From the NCBI GenBank assembly GCA_016788635.1, contig JAEUSU010000026.1, positions 1 through 64,000 of the forward strand: a DNA stretch of 64,000 nt, given 5' to 3'. The notes beneath the pieces are model-generated. The model searched no databases. It was not told the origin of the DNA and worked only from the letters and a program-made list of their open reading frames with translations. The first letter of the stretch is position 1. Every line of letters starts with the position of its first letter. This document shows positions 36,178 to 45,046 of the stretch, piece by piece. This DNA comes from Flavobacteriales bacterium (GTDB taxonomy: Bacteria; Bacteroidota; Bacteroidia; Flavobacteriales_F; PHOS-HE28). The position numbers were made by a program, and so were the translations under genes.

Positions 36178-37269
36178 ATGGGGGCTGACAGGAAAGCCGT
36201 CAAAGGGCGTGGCGCTTCGGAGCAGGTGTCGAACCGCTTCAGCCAGCGCACGTTGGGGCCGGTGCATTGGGAAGGGATCGATGAGGTCACGGGCGAGGAA
36301 GGCGTGCCCACCAAGTATCTCTTTGAGCAGCCGCGGAGCATCCTGAACGAAGTGAAGGCTCCTGATCTGGGCTTCCGGTGGAGCTTGAATCCCTACCAAG
36401 GCTGCGAGCATGGCTGCAGCTATTGCTACGCCCGCCCCACGCATGAGTATTGGGGCTATAGCGCAGGACTTGACTTCGAGCGTGTAATCATGGTGAAGCG
36501 CAATGCACCGTCGCTATTGGAGAAGGCCTTGCGGGACGAACGCTGGACAGCGGAACCGGTGATGATGAGCGGGGCCACCGACCCCTACCAGCCTATCGAG
36601 CGCACTGAGGGGCTCACGCGGCAATGTCTCGAGGTCTTTCTACGGTTTGAACATCCTGTGCAAGTCATTACCAAGAACGCATTGATCCTCAGGGACCTGG
36701 ATATTCTGACCGAACTGGCGTCCAAGCGGCTTGTTTCTGTGGCTATAAGCCTGACGACATTGAATGAGGACCTGCGCCGGATCATGGAACCGCGCACGGC
36801 AACAGCGGCGCGCCGATCGGATACCATCCGCGCATTAAGCGAGGCCGGAGTTCCGGTGCATGCCATGCTGGCGCCCTTGATCCCGTCCATCAATGACCAT
36901 GAGGTTCCAGCGCTGCTCAAAGCCGCATCGGAAGCTGGGGCAAGTTCCGCCGGATATACGGTGCTGCGCACGAACGGTCCTGTGGAAAAGGTCTTCCGGA
37001 ACTGGCTGGAACTTCACTTCCCGGACCGCGCCGCCAAAGTGATCGCTCAAACAAGCGCCATGCACGGAGGAAGTATGGGGGACAGTGAGGCCGGGCGCAG
37101 ATTGCGAGGAGAGGGGCCGTTCGCCTTGAGCATTCGGAGGACCTTCAATGTGTTCCGGCAGCGCTATTTCTCTGGCCGTCACTACCCTGGGTTGGATAGA
37201 ACCCGATTCCACCGCCCCCCGGAGGGCCAATTGGACCTGTTCGACCAGCATGGGTACGCCGACATATGA
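36178..37269 (+). CDS. PA0069-family radical SAM protein
   Basis: The 363-residue protein starts at the ATG at 36178 (MGADRKAVKGRG). The radical SAM cluster motif CxxxCxxC is GCEHGCSYCYARP (Cys76, Cys80, Cys83). Family hallmarks are SLNPYQGCEHGC, SGATDPYQPIE and VITKNALILRDLD. These resemble the SplB-like Rv2578c/PA0069 group, whose reaction is unknown. The C-terminus contains RTFNVFRQRYF. It binds a 4Fe-4S cluster and SAM in the cytoplasm. It is divergent from the TolB-like lipoprotein. Confidence 0.93.
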   Translation: MGADRKAVKGRGASEQVSNRFSQRTLGPVHWEGIDEVTGEEGVPTKYLFEQPRSILNEVKAPDLGFRWSLNPYQGCEHGCSYCYARPTHEYWGYSAGLDFERVIMVKRNAPSLLEKALRDERWTAEPVMMSGATDPYQPIERTEGLTRQCLEVFLRFEHPVQVITKNALILRDLDILTELASKRLVSVAISLTTLNEDLRRIMEPRTATAARRSDTIRALSEAGVPVHAMLAPLIPSINDHEVPALLKAASEAGASSAGYTVLRTNGPVEKVFRNWLELHFPDRAAKVIAQTSAMHGGSMGDSEAGRRLRGEGPFALSIRRTFNVFRQRYFSGRHYPGLDRTRFHRPPEGQLDLFDQHGYADI

Positions 37270-37279
37270 ACGTGAATAC

Positions 37280-37816
37280 TCAGCCTTCCAGCGGCACGGT
37301 CATTAATGGGCTATGCACTGTGCCTTGCGGAGCAGGGTCCGAGCGGAATAGAGTGAGTTGTTCGACGCGGAAGTGATCCAGCACGAGATCGCCCAATACC
37401 GCAGGCACTTGCTGGCCACGTGCCAATGTGATATGGGGCCAGAAGGGATCACGTTCGTCAGGTGGAAGGCCGAGTGATCCGGCAAGTGCCACATGTAGTT
37501 GGCGGTGGGCTGGTTCGGGCAGAAAACGCACCCATAGCATGGTGGGGCCTTCCTCAGGCATTCCACAAGCTCTCCCATCCCTAAGCATGAATGGTGCAGT
37601 TCTCGTGGCCGAACTAAGCAATGCCACCATCGCTTCATCCAGGCGGTCGGCAGGCCAGTTCCCCATGAAGAGCGTGGTGATGTGCCATTGTTCGGCAGGC
37701 AGCCAGCGTAAGTCTGCCAAATTCACGGATCCAGGCAGGTTCTGTTTCACATGATCGCGCGTACCAGCATCCAGGCTGGTGCCGATGAACAGGCGCAGAT
37801 GTTCAGCGGACGACAT
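37280..37816 (-). CDS. thpR: RNA 2',3'-cyclic phosphodiesterase (2'-5' RNA ligase family)
   Basis: The 178-residue protein has the two HxT motifs of the 2H phosphoesterase superfamily: HITTLF (His45, Thr47) and HITLAR (His128, Thr130). RLFIGTSLDAGTRDHV lies at the N-terminus. ThpR hydrolyses RNA 2',3'-cyclic phosphates. Its ATG lies inside the 3' end of the acylphosphatase gene (14-base overlap), so the two are probably translated from one message. Confidence 0.92.
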   Translation of the reverse strand: MSSAEHLRLFIGTSLDAGTRDHVKQNLPGSVNLADLRWLPAEQWHITTLFMGNWPADRLDEAMVALLSSATRTAPFMLRDGRACGMPEEGPTMLWVRFLPEPAHRQLHVALAGSLGLPPDERDPFWPHITLARGQQVPAVLGDLVLDHFRVEQLTLFRSDPAPQGTVHSPLMTVPLEG

Positions 37817-38072
37817 CGAAGGTGGTAGTCAACAAAGACGGGATTTCACGTTCCGTCACTTTCTCCACCTGGGCGAACCACGGCCCCCTCCTGCACCATA
37901 CCTGGAACGTGTGAAGCGGATCTACTGTACCCTGCACCTGTATAAGTACCGTTCCGTCGGGTTGGTTCTGCACCGTACCAGTCAATTGAAGCTCAATGGC
38001 TTTGCGACGGGCCGCTTCGCGGTAGCCCACTCCTTGGACCCGGCCAAGAACGATCCATTCAACCGCCTTCAT
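37803..38072 (-). CDS. acyP: Acylphosphatase
   Basis: The 89-residue protein matches the acylphosphatase family over its length. GRVQGVGYREAA contains the catalytic Arg (Arg18), and GTVQNQPDGTVLI contains the catalytic Asn (Asn36). It hydrolyses carboxyl-phosphate bonds of small acyl phosphates. The ATG at 38072 matches the family N-terminus; the long upstream extension to 38222 has no homology. It is the first gene of a pair with thpR and is divergent from the dehydrogenase-PKD-PA14 protein. Confidence 0.93.
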   Translation of the reverse strand: MKAVEWIVLGRVQGVGYREAARRKAIELQLTGTVQNQPDGTVLIQVQGTVDPLHTFQVWCRRGPWFAQVEKVTEREIPSLLTTTFDVVR

Positions 38073-38129
38073 CAGAGCGTTAAGATAGCCGCGTAACCTT
38101 TGGCCATTCGGTTCGTTCATCGAGAAAAA

Positions 38130-38161
38130 TTGACCGCTGGTCGGTCGATCCTTTAGTTTCG
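38130..38161 (+). promoter_or_regulatory. Possible Bacteroidota promoter upstream of the 38217 gene
   Basis: A TTG at 38130 is followed 21 bases later by TAGTTTCG, one mismatch from TAnnTTTG. Spacing fits the -33/-7 arrangement of Bacteroidota promoters. The start codon lies about 55 bases downstream. Confidence 0.35.
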
Positions 38162-38216
38162 TCCGTTCGTGATGATCCAATCCTCTTGCAGGCCCCAAGG
38201 CCTTCCCAACCAGACC

Positions 38217-41200
38217 ATGCATCTGACCTTACCCACCCCGCCGGTGAAGCTTTTCGTACCGGTTATCCTGGTTTTGTGTTCGCTCCTCGGACGATCGCAA
38301 AGTGTTCCAGCGGGATTCACAGAATCGTCTGTGATAACCGGACTCTCAAACCCTGTGGGCGTATGCTGGGATGCGAACGGGCGTGGCTATATATGGGAGA
38401 AGGGGGGCAGAGTGAAGATCTACCAAGGCGGCGCAGTGCTGCCTACACCATTGATCGACATCAGTGAGGAGGTGGGGCACTGGCGCGACCATGGCATGCT
38501 GGGTTTCGCACTGGACCCCAACTTCCTGACGAATGGTCACATCTATATGCTCTATGCGGTGGATCGTCATCACCTGATGAACCATGGCACACCGAACTAC
38601 AGCGCCACCACCAATGAGTACTTCGCCGCCACCATCATGCGCATTACGCGCTACACGGCGGTCGGGCCCAATTTCACCACGGTTAACTACGCCAGCCGGC
38701 TTGTTCTGCTGGGAGAAACAGCCTCGACCGGTGTGCCCATGCTGCATGAATCGCACAGCACGGGTTCACTGGTCTTCGGTGCGGATGGCACCTTGATGGC
38801 CACCGTGGGCGATGGTGCCAGCTACAACAACGTGGACACAGGGGTTGGAAGCGATACGTATTGGTCCCAGGCCTTGACCGATGGCATCATCCGGCCAGCT
38901 GAGAACGTCGGCGCCTTCCGCTCGCAAATGGTGAATTCGCTGAACGGAAAGGTCCTCCGGCTGAACCCGGCCAATGGGGATGGGGTGCCCAGCAATCCCT
39001 GGTTCGACCCCGCCCAGCCAAGGGCTCCCAAGAGCCGTGTATGGGCATTGGGGCTGCGCAATCCGTTCCGCATGACCATACGTCCAGGCACAGGCAGCAC
39101 CAACCCGGCCGATGCGCAACCCGGCGTACTCTATATCGGCGATGTGGGCTGGAGCACCTGGGAAGACCTGCACGTGTGTTATGAAGGTGGTTTGAATTTC
39201 GGATGGCCATTGTTCGAGGGGCTAACACCGCACGCCGGCTATCAGAGCGCGATCACCGCCAACCAGGACGCACCGAACCCTTTGTTCAACGGGACCAGTT
39301 GCACCATCCCGTACTTCCGCTTCCAGGACCTGTGCAAGCAGGCCACGCCGATCCACCTGAATGGCCACCCGAACCCCTGTAGCAGTGGGGCGCAGGTACC
39401 CAACACCATCCCCAAGTTCTTCCATGAACGCCCGGCTGTGGACTGGCGGCACGGCAGCAACCAGGCACGCGTGGGCGCATACAGCGGCAACACAGCTGTC
39501 ACCTTCAACCTGAACGACCCCAACAGTCCCGTTCCGGGGCCGGTATTCGGGGGGTATTGCGCGGCGGGGGCTGCGTGGGTGGCAGGGACCGGTTGGCCGT
39601 CAGGGTATCAGAACGTATTCATGACAGGCGACTACACGGGCGGCTGGATCCGCCGGTTCAATTTTGATGCGAACGACCAGCTTGTAAGTGTGCACGACTT
39701 CGCCACGGGTCTGGGCGCCATCGTGTGGATGGGGCAGGGGCCGGATGGATGCCTATGGTACATCAACTACAGCGCCAATACGGTGCGCCGCATCTGCAGC
39801 GCCAGCGCGGTGAACCTGCCTCCTGTTGCCGCGGCCACTCAGAACATCCAATATGGCACCACCCCGCTTACGGTGGACTTTTCCTCAACGGGCAGCACCG
39901 ACCCCGAAGGCGGACCACTGACCTACGCGTGGAATTTCGGTGACGGTTCGCCCATTTCAAACTCGGTCTCGCCGTCGCACACCTTCACTGCACCGGCAGG
40001 CACGCCTACCACCTATACGGTAACGCTTACAGTAACGGACAATGTTTCCCAAACGAACAGCACCACACTGATCGTAAGCTTGAACAATACGCCGCCCGTG
40101 GTGAACATCACCAGCTTTTTGGACAGCAGCTTCTACCCGGTAGGGGTGGATACCACCTACCAAATGCAGGCTTCGGTGACAGACGCAGAGCACGGCCCGG
40201 CCCAATTGACCCATGCATGGGCGGTGGTGCTGCACCACAACACCCACAACCACCCGGAGCCTGTGGTCAACACCCCCGCTTCGAGCGCGGTGATCAGTGG
40301 GGTGGGTTGTGATGGTGAGACCTTTTACTATTCCATTACTCTAACTGTGACTGATGCGGGGGGGCTGGCGACCAGTGTGACCCATCGCCTGTATCCAAGG
40401 TGCTACGCCATTGCTCCCACTGCGGTGATACTGGCATCCTCCCTGGTCGGTGAGGCGCCCTTCGTGGTGAACTTCGATGGTACGGCCAGTTTCGACCCCG
40501 GTACCGTGGTGGGTCATGCCTGGCAGTTCGGCAATGGCACCAGTGCGTCAGGCGCCAATACCTCGTGCACCTTCACTACCCCCGGCACTTATCAGGTATC
40601 CCTTACCGTGACGGATAACGATGGGCTTACCGGTCAGGCTGTCACCACGATCAACGTGTTGGATCCCGCGCCTCCGCAGTGTGTGGGTGCTATAGGCTCC
40701 ATTCTTCGTGAATATTGGGGCAGCATCAGCGGTAGCACGGTATCCAGTTTGGTGAACAACCCCGCTTTTCCTGATTCGCCCAACGGGAGCACTTTCCCCA
40801 CAAGCTTCATCGGGCCCGTGAATTTCGCCAACAACTACGGCACACGCATACGGGGGTATATCATCGCACCCGAAACGGGCAACTACCAGTTCATCATCAC
40901 CAGCGATGACGCCTCGGCCTTCTACATCAGCCCGAGCGCGGACCCGCAGTTCAAACAGTTGGTGTGCGAGGTTCCCGGTTTCTCCGGTGAGACCGAGTAC
41001 AACAAGTACCCTGCGCAGACCAGTGCATTGATACCCCTGATCGCGGGCCGCTATTATTATGTGGAGATGCTGCATAAGGACGGTAGTGGTTCCGACCATT
41101 GCCGCGTTTCCTGGAAGCGCCCCTCGAACCAGACCACCACGACCATACCCGGTGCGGTACTGGCCCGCTGGGTGGATTGTCCGCCCAATGTGCGCCTGCG

Positions 41201-41927
41201 CGTGGCTTTGGCCGGCAACTACCAGCCTGCAACAGGCCTGATGACCGACCAGTTGCGCACTGCCGGCCTGTTGCCCTTGAGCGAACCCTACACCGCACTA
41301 GGCTTCGCGCAAGCCGGGGGGGGCGGGGGGGAGACCACCACACCGGCTCAACTCGCGGCCACCGATCATGACGCCATTGTGGATTGGGTGCTTGTGGAAT
41401 TGCGCAACAAGAACAATGCAAGCCAGATCCTGGCCACACGTGCCGCACTGTTGCAGCGCGATGGCGATGTGGTGGGTACGGATGGCCATGCCCGGTTGCT
41501 ATTCCCTGCACTGCCGGCAGACAACTACTACATCGCGATCCGCCACCGGAACCACCTAGGAGCTATGACCCTTGGGCAGGTCATGGTGAACAAGAACGGC
41601 GCACAAGTCGACTTCACGCTGGGTTCGACCCTCACCCATGGGGTTCAGGCCCGCCGATCGATGAGTAACGGGAAATGGGCTCTCTGGCAGGGCAATGTGG
41701 TGCGCGACGGCATGGTCAAGTATTCAGGTCCGTCGAACGATCGTGACCCGATCCTCCAAGAGATCGGTGGGGTGGTACCCACCAATACGACCGTCAACTA
41801 CCATCCTGCGGACGTGAACCTCGACGGTACGATCAAGTATAGCGGTTCTGCGAATGATCGTGACCAGATCCTACAAGTGATCGGTGGGTCGGTACCGACA
41901 CAAACCCGTCAGGAACAGCTGCCCTGA
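38217..41927 (+). CDS. Secreted sugar dehydrogenase-like/PKD/PA14 fusion with dockerin-like C-terminus
   Basis: The 1236-residue protein starts at the ATG at 38217, which gives a signal peptide ending near residue 27 (LVLCSLLGRSQS). Order: glucose/sorbosone dehydrogenase-like propeller (about 30-525; HGMLGFALDPNF, RVWALGLRNPFRMTI, GDVGWSTWEDL); PKD domain (534-620; YAWNFGDGSP); an Ig-like spacer; a second PKD (733-815; GHAWQFGNGTS); PA14 (821-980; GYIIAPETGNYQFIITSDDA); and a C-terminal module (988-1236) shared with the protein at 1427, including VDWVLVELRN, AIRHRNHLGAMT and two NDRDxIL repeats. The propeller may bind PQQ and oxidise sugars; PKD and PA14 suggest polysaccharide binding. Two G tracts lie at 41316-41331. 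Confidence 0.9.
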   Translation: MHLTLPTPPVKLFVPVILVLCSLLGRSQSVPAGFTESSVITGLSNPVGVCWDANGRGYIWEKGGRVKIYQGGAVLPTPLIDISEEVGHWRDHGMLGFALDPNFLTNGHIYMLYAVDRHHLMNHGTPNYSATTNEYFAATIMRITRYTAVGPNFTTVNYASRLVLLGETASTGVPMLHESHSTGSLVFGADGTLMATVGDGASYNNVDTGVGSDTYWSQALTDGIIRPAENVGAFRSQMVNSLNGKVLRLNPANGDGVPSNPWFDPAQPRAPKSRVWALGLRNPFRMTIRPGTGSTNPADAQPGVLYIGDVGWSTWEDLHVCYEGGLNFGWPLFEGLTPHAGYQSAITANQDAPNPLFNGTSCTIPYFRFQDLCKQATPIHLNGHPNPCSSGAQVPNTIPKFFHERPAVDWRHGSNQARVGAYSGNTAVTFNLNDPNSPVPGPVFGGYCAAGAAWVAGTGWPSGYQNVFMTGDYTGGWIRRFNFDANDQLVSVHDFATGLGAIVWMGQGPDGCLWYINYSANTVRRICSASAVNLPPVAAATQNIQYGTTPLTVDFSSTGSTDPEGGPLTYAWNFGDGSPISNSVSPSHTFTAPAGTPTTYTVTLTVTDNVSQTNSTTLIVSLNNTPPVVNITSFLDSSFYPVGVDTTYQMQASVTDAEHGPAQLTHAWAVVLHHNTHNHPEPVVNTPASSAVISGVGCDGETFYYSITLTVTDAGGLATSVTHRLYPRCYAIAPTAVILASSLVGEAPFVVNFDGTASFDPGTVVGHAWQFGNGTSASGANTSCTFTTPGTYQVSLTVTDNDGLTGQAVTTINVLDPAPPQCVGAIGSILREYWGSISGSTVSSLVNNPAFPDSPNGSTFPTSFIGPVNFANNYGTRIRGYIIAPETGNYQFIITSDDASAFYISPSADPQFKQLVCEVPGFSGETEYNKYPAQTSALIPLIAGRYYYVEMLHKDGSGSDHCRVSWKRPSNQTTTTIPGAVLARWVDCPPNVRLRVALAGNYQPATGLMTDQLRTAGLLPLSEPYTALGFAQAGGGGGETTTPAQLAATDHDAIVDWVLVELRNKNNASQILATRAALLQRDGDVVGTDGHARLLFPALPADNYYIAIRHRNHLGAMTLGQVMVNKNGAQVDFTLGSTLTHGVQARRSMSNGKWALWQGNVVRDGMVKYSGPSNDRDPILQEIGGVVPTNTTVNYHPADVNLDGTIKYSGSANDRDQILQVIGGSVPTQTRQEQLP

Positions 41928-42192
41928 GCCTGCTTTTCAGGTCTCGGAATTGTCGGACCGGAACTCAGTGCAGGAGTTCGCGGATCTCTGCAATACATGG
42001 CCAATACGTCGCGTGTGCGCTTGTCAAGTACGTGTGCGACAATGCGGTCCCTGGTCCGATGCAGATAGCGTTCGCCTATGGTGCACATCGCAGTGGTGTT
42101 GTAGCGCAAATCGATCTCGCACCAGCGCCTGGCGGAATACCATGATCGCAGTGTTCGGGCAATGAAGTGTCCACCACTTCCGGTTCACAACA

Positions 42193-43347
42193 TCAGTTCC
42201 CTGCATCGTTCCGGCGCACCAAGAGCACCTGCCGGCTGTCCACGCCGTTGGACCAGCCAGTTGCCACAAAGCCAACGGGCAGAGCTTGGATGGCCAGCAG
42301 ACGATCATCCCCGCCTGCTTGATATATCCGTTCCCACACCATCAACCCAGCCGTACTCACGCGTAGGACCATGGCATCGCCGGCATTGTCCTGTTCGCGT
42401 GCACCCGCCACGAGCAAGTCACCGTTGGTGGCAATGGTCATTGCCAGGGCCTTGCGATGGAACAGCGTATCCCCAATGGTGGCGGTCCAAACGGTATCGC
42501 CCAACAGGTCCAATTGCATCATGTAGACACATTCCTTGCGTTGACCCGTGGTGGTGGTGGGGCCGAAGCTGCTTGTGGTGCCGGCCATAATGAATTTGCC
42601 AGGAGCAGTACGGACCAGTGCCCGGCCGATCTCGTCCGCAGCACCACCCCAGCTCGTGGTCCAGGTCAGGTTCCCGGACATGTCGAAGAGGGCAAAGAAG
42701 GCGTCCGATCTCCCACTGAAGTCCACCTCACGACCAGTGACCATGACCAGGGAGCCATCCACAGCCACCCCATGCGCTTCCACGTCGAGCGAGGAACCTG
42801 CTGTGGAATGCCACAACAGCTGACCATTGGCGTCGAAGCGCGCCACCAACGCTTCATGCTTGCCTGTGGCATTGTCGATGCCGCAAGCGACCACACTGCC
42901 ATCAGTGAGCACAGTAAGGCCAAGCAACTGTTGGTCGTGTGCAAGGGCAGGGCGGGTAACCCAGATCAGCGCTCCGGTCAGGGAGACCTTGAACAACAGC
43001 ATGTCATGTGTGGAACTATCAGCAGGAAAGACGCTGCCGAAGCCGATCGCCCCACCAGGTGCCTCCTTCAGGCCTTGAAGGAAGACCCGGTCTGAAAGGG
43101 GAAGCACCGTTTGGCTGGTGTTGCCACCAGCCAGACTGTACCCCCAAAGGGCCGCCACATGCAAAGGTTCCGCGAAGGCACGCACGCCGGAGAGATAGCC
43201 CGTGCCATTGGCAAGGACCCCCACACCATCTTCTGCGCGGAAGCCCCCGGCCGTAGTGGTAAAACTGGTCTGTGTGAATGTCAGCAGCGCATGTGCCAGG
43301 GCAAGTGCGGTCAGTATGGAACGATGCGGTGGATACGATCGCGGCAT
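42193..43347 (-). CDS. Secreted beta-propeller-like repeat protein
   Basis: The 384-residue protein has a signal peptide (about 1-26, ILTALALAHALLTFTQ). Six or so blade-like repeats follow, each with a W or F before SGA/GN/GD and a VLTDGSVVACG-type strand (for example WTTSWGGAADEIGRALVRTAPGKFI, split over two strands). This resembles SBBP/delta-60-like propellers in Bacteroidota secreted proteins, often near a T9SS domain, but no sorting domain is present at its end (LLVRRNDAGN). Function unknown. Divergent from the PAP2 gene (42 bases between starts). Confidence 0.75.
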   Translation of the reverse strand: MPRSYPPHRSILTALALAHALLTFTQTSFTTTAGGFRAEDGVGVLANGTGYLSGVRAFAEPLHVAALWGYSLAGGNTSQTVLPLSDRVFLQGLKEAPGGAIGFGSVFPADSSTHDMLLFKVSLTGALIWVTRPALAHDQQLLGLTVLTDGSVVACGIDNATGKHEALVARFDANGQLLWHSTAGSSLDVEAHGVAVDGSLVMVTGREVDFSGRSDAFFALFDMSGNLTWTTSWGGAADEIGRALVRTAPGKFIMAGTTSSFGPTTTTGQRKECVYMMQLDLLGDTVWTATIGDTLFHRKALAMTIATNGDLLVAGAREQDNAGDAMVLRVSTAGLMVWERIYQAGGDDRLLAIQALPVGFVATGWSNGVDSRQVLLVRRNDAGN

Positions 43348-43389
43348 GGGCGAAAATTACCACAAGCCTTGCGGGGGTACATTCGCCCC

Positions 43390-44046
43390 ATGGACCGCGA
43401 CCGCACGGTAATCTACTTTCTTGCGGTGTTGCTCTGTGCGGCTGTACCAGCTGCTGTTGCGGTTTTCACCACGGACAAGCTGGCTTTGCACGCCTCCTTG
43501 AACGCCGAGCATCAGCCCCTGGGAGAGTGGTTCTTTGCCTGGTTCACACACCTGGCGGATGGTCTGGTGCCAACCGCCCTGGCATTGACCATACTCATTC
43601 TGCGCGACCTGCGTTCCTTCCTGCTGCTGGGCGGTAGTTGCGCGCTGAGCGCCATCATTGTTCAGGTGCTGAAACGCCAGGTTTTCCCAGGCCACGACCG
43701 TCCGGTCAAGTTCCTGGATGTCATGCCCGCAATGGATTGGGTGCAGGGCATTGAACTGCACCATCACTTCAGTTTTCCATCGGGTCACAGCACGGCTGCC
43801 TTCAGCATGTGTCTGGCCCTGGCCGTGATCATCGGCCGGCCAGCATGGGGCTTTGCGCTGGCGTTGCTGGCCTCGGCGCTCGCCTACTCCCGGGTATACC
43901 TTTCACAACACTTTACCGAGGATGTGCTTGCCGGCGCTTTTCTCGGAGCAGCCACCACGCTTGCACTTTATCATCTGCTCTACAAGGGCCGAGGCTCCAC
44001 CAAGGCCTGGTTGGACCATCGGCTGCGTCGTCAGCGGAACCAATAG
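43390..44046 (+). CDS. PAP2 family membrane phosphatase
   Basis: The 218-residue membrane protein has all three PAP2 active-site motifs. Motif one is KRQVFPGHDRP (Lys95, Arg104, Pro105), with two more residues between K and RP than the KX6RP consensus. Motif two is FPSGHSTA (His133). Motif three is SRVYLSQHFTED (Arg168, His174, Asp178). About five transmembrane helices surround them. Such enzymes dephosphorylate undecaprenyl pyrophosphate or phosphatidate at the membrane surface; the substrate cannot be told here. Its 3' end overlaps the convergent barrel gene by 16 bases. Confidence 0.92.
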   Translation: MDRDRTVIYFLAVLLCAAVPAAVAVFTTDKLALHASLNAEHQPLGEWFFAWFTHLADGLVPTALALTILILRDLRSFLLLGGSCALSAIIVQVLKRQVFPGHDRPVKFLDVMPAMDWVQGIELHHHFSFPSGHSTAAFSMCLALAVIIGRPAWGFALALLASALAYSRVYLSQHFTEDVLAGAFLGAATTLALYHLLYKGRGSTKAWLDHRLRRQRNQ

Positions 44047-44516
44047 CGCGCGCCAAGGGCGAAGTCCAGGTCAAAGCTGGTGTCCGGAATTAGCGAGAGG
44101 GAGGGGACCAACTCGAAGAAGATGTCCACCGGAGCTTCATCGAACATGTAGGTCAGGCCTACGGGAAGTCGCACTCCCAGGTCGAAGTCACGGTCCTTTC
44201 CCTTGTATTCGTAGCCATCATTCCAGAAGCGCATGCGAACCCCCGGCCCGTAGTGGAGCGGCAGCTTGCCCGAAGAGACCGGGATGAGGCTGAAGTTATG
44301 GAAGAGGTAGTCCGTGTGCACATGGAAATAACCGCCAGACTGCCCAAGTCCCCCCCATGCGAGTCCCATGGCCAACGCATTGCTTCCACCCAGCCACAAT
44401 TTGCCCGATATGCCAGTGGGCTCACCGACCATGATGCCCAGCCCGAAGCCCTGATCCTGGGCGCGAGCCGTGATGAACGTGACAGCGAGCAAGGTGGTGA
44501 TCAACAGATGCTTCAT
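44031..44516 (-). CDS. Small outer-membrane beta-barrel-like protein
   Basis: The 161-residue protein starts at the ATG at 44516 (MKHLLITTLLAVTFITARAQ), a clear signal peptide. The mature part alternates hydrophobic and polar residues in beta strands (GLGIMVGEPTGISGKLWLGG, YFHVHTDYLFHNF, RLPVGLTYMF). It ends with an aromatic C-terminal strand, ALGARYWFR, as outer-membrane barrels do. It is probably an 8-strand barrel; no specific function is evident. Confidence 0.78.
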   Translation of the reverse strand: MKHLLITTLLAVTFITARAQDQGFGLGIMVGEPTGISGKLWLGGSNALAMGLAWGGLGQSGGYFHVHTDYLFHNFSLIPVSSGKLPLHYGPGVRMRFWNDGYEYKGKDRDFDLGVRLPVGLTYMFDEAPVDIFFELVPSLSLIPDTSFDLDFALGARYWFR

Positions 44517-44723
44517 GGTGCGAAGATCAGATGGTCTCAGCTCGTTCGGTCGATCCATCCACCATTGAAATTGAACGTCCGATCGTGGGTACCGCATGCG
44601 GGTCAGTACTTGCGCGCCGATCCCATACCGCCAACGCGTGCACACGGGGTCTTTCCCTGGTCCAGAACCTCTTCCGCGCCAAGCCAGCAAGTCAAGGTGC
44701 CATCGCTAAAGGCAACACGGCGC

Positions 44724-45035
44724 TTACACCTTTGCGGTCCAATCCATCAGCTCTCGGGTGCTGCGTTGATCGAGCGAGGTGACAGGTTGTGCCCAGATGC
44801 GCACGAGCCGGTCCCCCAAGGTCTCCAAGGCGGTGCGCTCAACCGCCGAATAAAGCAGTGCCTTGGTGAATCCGCACAAATGCACCAAGGTGCGTCGGTC
44901 AGGACGCTCACCATCCCACAAAAGGTCCACATGTTCCTCAATGGTATCGAACATGAGCAATCTGCGCTGGTTGAGAATGGCGGCAAGGGCCACGGCATCT
45001 GTTTCGTTCAGGGTCAGGAAGGATATGCGTACCAT
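44724..45035 (-). CDS. Small hypothetical protein, possibly CutA-like
   Basis: The 103-residue protein starts at the ATG at 45035, 11 bases after the tolC-like stop, so it is probably the last gene of the export operon. Its N-terminal beta-alpha-beta pattern (VRISFLTLNETDAVALAAIL) and late strand (LVRIWAQPVTSL) recall the CutA/GlnB-like fold. The conserved CutA residues are not clear, so this is a weak suggestion. It could be a new accessory of the exporter. Confidence 0.55.
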   Translation of the reverse strand: MVRISFLTLNETDAVALAAILNQRRLLMFDTIEEHVDLLWDGERPDRRTLVHLCGFTKALLYSAVERTALETLGDRLVRIWAQPVTSLDQRSTRELMDWTAKV

Positions 45036-45046
45036 GGATCTAGCGG

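Noticed and set aside
41928..42192. Possible gene or transposase remnant after the fusion gene
   Set aside because: Short minus-strand frames (for example 41909-42109) show no recognisable family and no terminal inverted repeats.
44517..44723. Possible small gene between the barrel protein and the exporter operon
   Set aside because: Only short frames that extend real genes; no start or motif supports one.
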